Source: Verrucomicrobiota bacterium (lineage in GTDB: Bacteria > Verrucomicrobiota > Kiritimatiellia > Kiritimatiellales > Pontiellaceae). Taken from it: a DNA stretch of 5,811 nt. This document shows, in pieces, positions 5,372 to 5,811 of this stretch (positions are counted from its first letter, which is position 1; every line of letters starts with the position of its first letter). Below the pieces are notes generated by a model. That model searched no databases, was not told the DNA's origin, and saw only the letters and a program-made list of their open reading frames with translations. The position numbers and the translations under genes are program-made. The stretch lies in NCBI GenBank assembly GCA_003532555.1, contig DOEU01000007.1, positions 1 through 5,811 of the forward strand, read 5' to 3'.

Positions 5372-5811
5372 TTAGCCGATAGTTGCGAGTTGATCACCCG
5401 ATGCGACAAGCGCTCCCGACTGAACTTCAATCGAAGTAATTGAGCCCGCCTCCGCAGCTTTAACTTCCACTTCCATCTTCATTGCTTCCACAACAAAGAG
5501 AACATCACCCACCGCCACGGCATCACCGACGCTCACATTCACCTTAATCACCTTGGCATTCATCGGTGCCGAAACCGCTTGACCCTCGCCACTGCCAGCC
5601 GAACTTAATCCACCCGCTTCACCATCACTCACCGCGATTGTGTAACTAGATCCATTCACCGTTGCCTGATCACCGCTCACTTCAACCTTATACGTTTTTC
5701 CATTCACCGCGACTGCATAGGCGCCATCGCCACCCGCTTCTACCGTTTTCGGCATCAACGAATGTTTACGAACTCCATTGACCTCTACGTTACCTAATAA
5801 AAAATCAATTC
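5372..5811 (-). CDS. Biotin carboxyl-carrier domain protein, C-terminal part; 5' end outside the window
   Basis: The C-terminal half is a biotinyl domain: SAPMNAKVIKVNVSVGDAV, then EAMKMEVEV with the biotin-accepting Lys encoded at 5479-5477, then a closing GDQLATIG. This domain carries carboxybiotin between the carboxyltransferase and the membrane beta subunit encoded next. A flexible Gly/Ser/Ala linker (about GEAGGLSSAGSGEG) precedes it. An ATG at 5755 could start a 127-residue stand-alone carrier, but it has no ribosome binding site and the frame stays open to the window edge, adding IDFLLGNVEVNGVRKHSL. I therefore annotate it as partial. It is either the C-terminus of an alpha subunit (OadA/PycB type, carboxyltransferase plus biotin domain) or a somewhat longer carrier. 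Three VNG turns (VEVNG, VAVNGKTY, ATVNGSSY) recur upstream of the linker. The biotin domain is certain; the full gene identity is not. Confidence 0.85.
   Translation of the reverse strand, partial: IDFLLGNVEVNGVRKHSLMPKTVEAGGDGAYAVAVNGKTYKVEVSGDQATVNGSSYTIAVSDGEAGGLSSAGSGEGQAVSAPMNAKVIKVNVSVGDAVAVGDVLFVVEAMKMEVEVKAAEAGSITSIEVQSGALVASGDQLATIG

Overview
The window is a compact bacterial housekeeping region. Every supported gene lies on the minus strand, and no gap between features exceeds about 70 bases. Reading in the direction of transcription (high to low coordinates), the order is: biotin-carrier C-terminus (5' end outside the window), Na+-pumping decarboxylase beta subunit (oadB-type), strong terminator, dapF, folK, panB, panC, tRNA-Cys(GCA), gcvH, terminator-like palindrome, and lipB (3' end outside the window).

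The source looks like a diderm bacterium of moderate GC. The beta subunit carries a cleavable signal peptide, the tRNA gene encodes its CCA end, and two genes start with GTG. A PVC-type lineage such as Verrucomicrobiota, Lentisphaerota or Kiritimatiellota is a guess from gene style only. It is not proven by anything visible here.

Region 3893-5811 encodes parts of a membrane decarboxylase that couples a biotin-dependent decarboxylation to Na+ export. A biotinylated carrier domain (biotin Lys in an EAMKME motif) is followed 27 bases later by the beta subunit. The beta subunit keeps all the Na+/H+ channel residues known from Klebsiella OadB, but its N-terminal part is remodelled: a signal peptide and an extra soluble segment come before the first conserved helix. 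A rho-independent terminator closes this unit.

Region 863-3803 is a tightly packed run of dapF, folK, panB and panC with overlaps or gaps of a few bases, so it is very probably one transcript. DapF feeds meso-diaminopimelate to lysine and peptidoglycan. FolK makes a folate precursor. PanB and PanC make pantothenate for CoA, and PanB uses methylene-tetrahydrofolate.

Region 1-796 holds tRNA-Cys only 28 bases ahead of gcvH, then lipB. GcvH is the lipoyl-carrying protein of the glycine cleavage system, which produces methylene-tetrahydrofolate. LipB transfers the octanoyl precursor of lipoate onto such domains. The block therefore shares a folate/one-carbon and cofactor theme.

I see no mobile element, CRISPR array, phage gene, toxin or defence gene. 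No clearly undescribed system is present. The items most worth checking are the lipB leader (a terminator hairpin overlapped by a possible 11-codon upstream ORF), the tRNA-gcvH arrangement, and the unusual N-terminus of the beta subunit.
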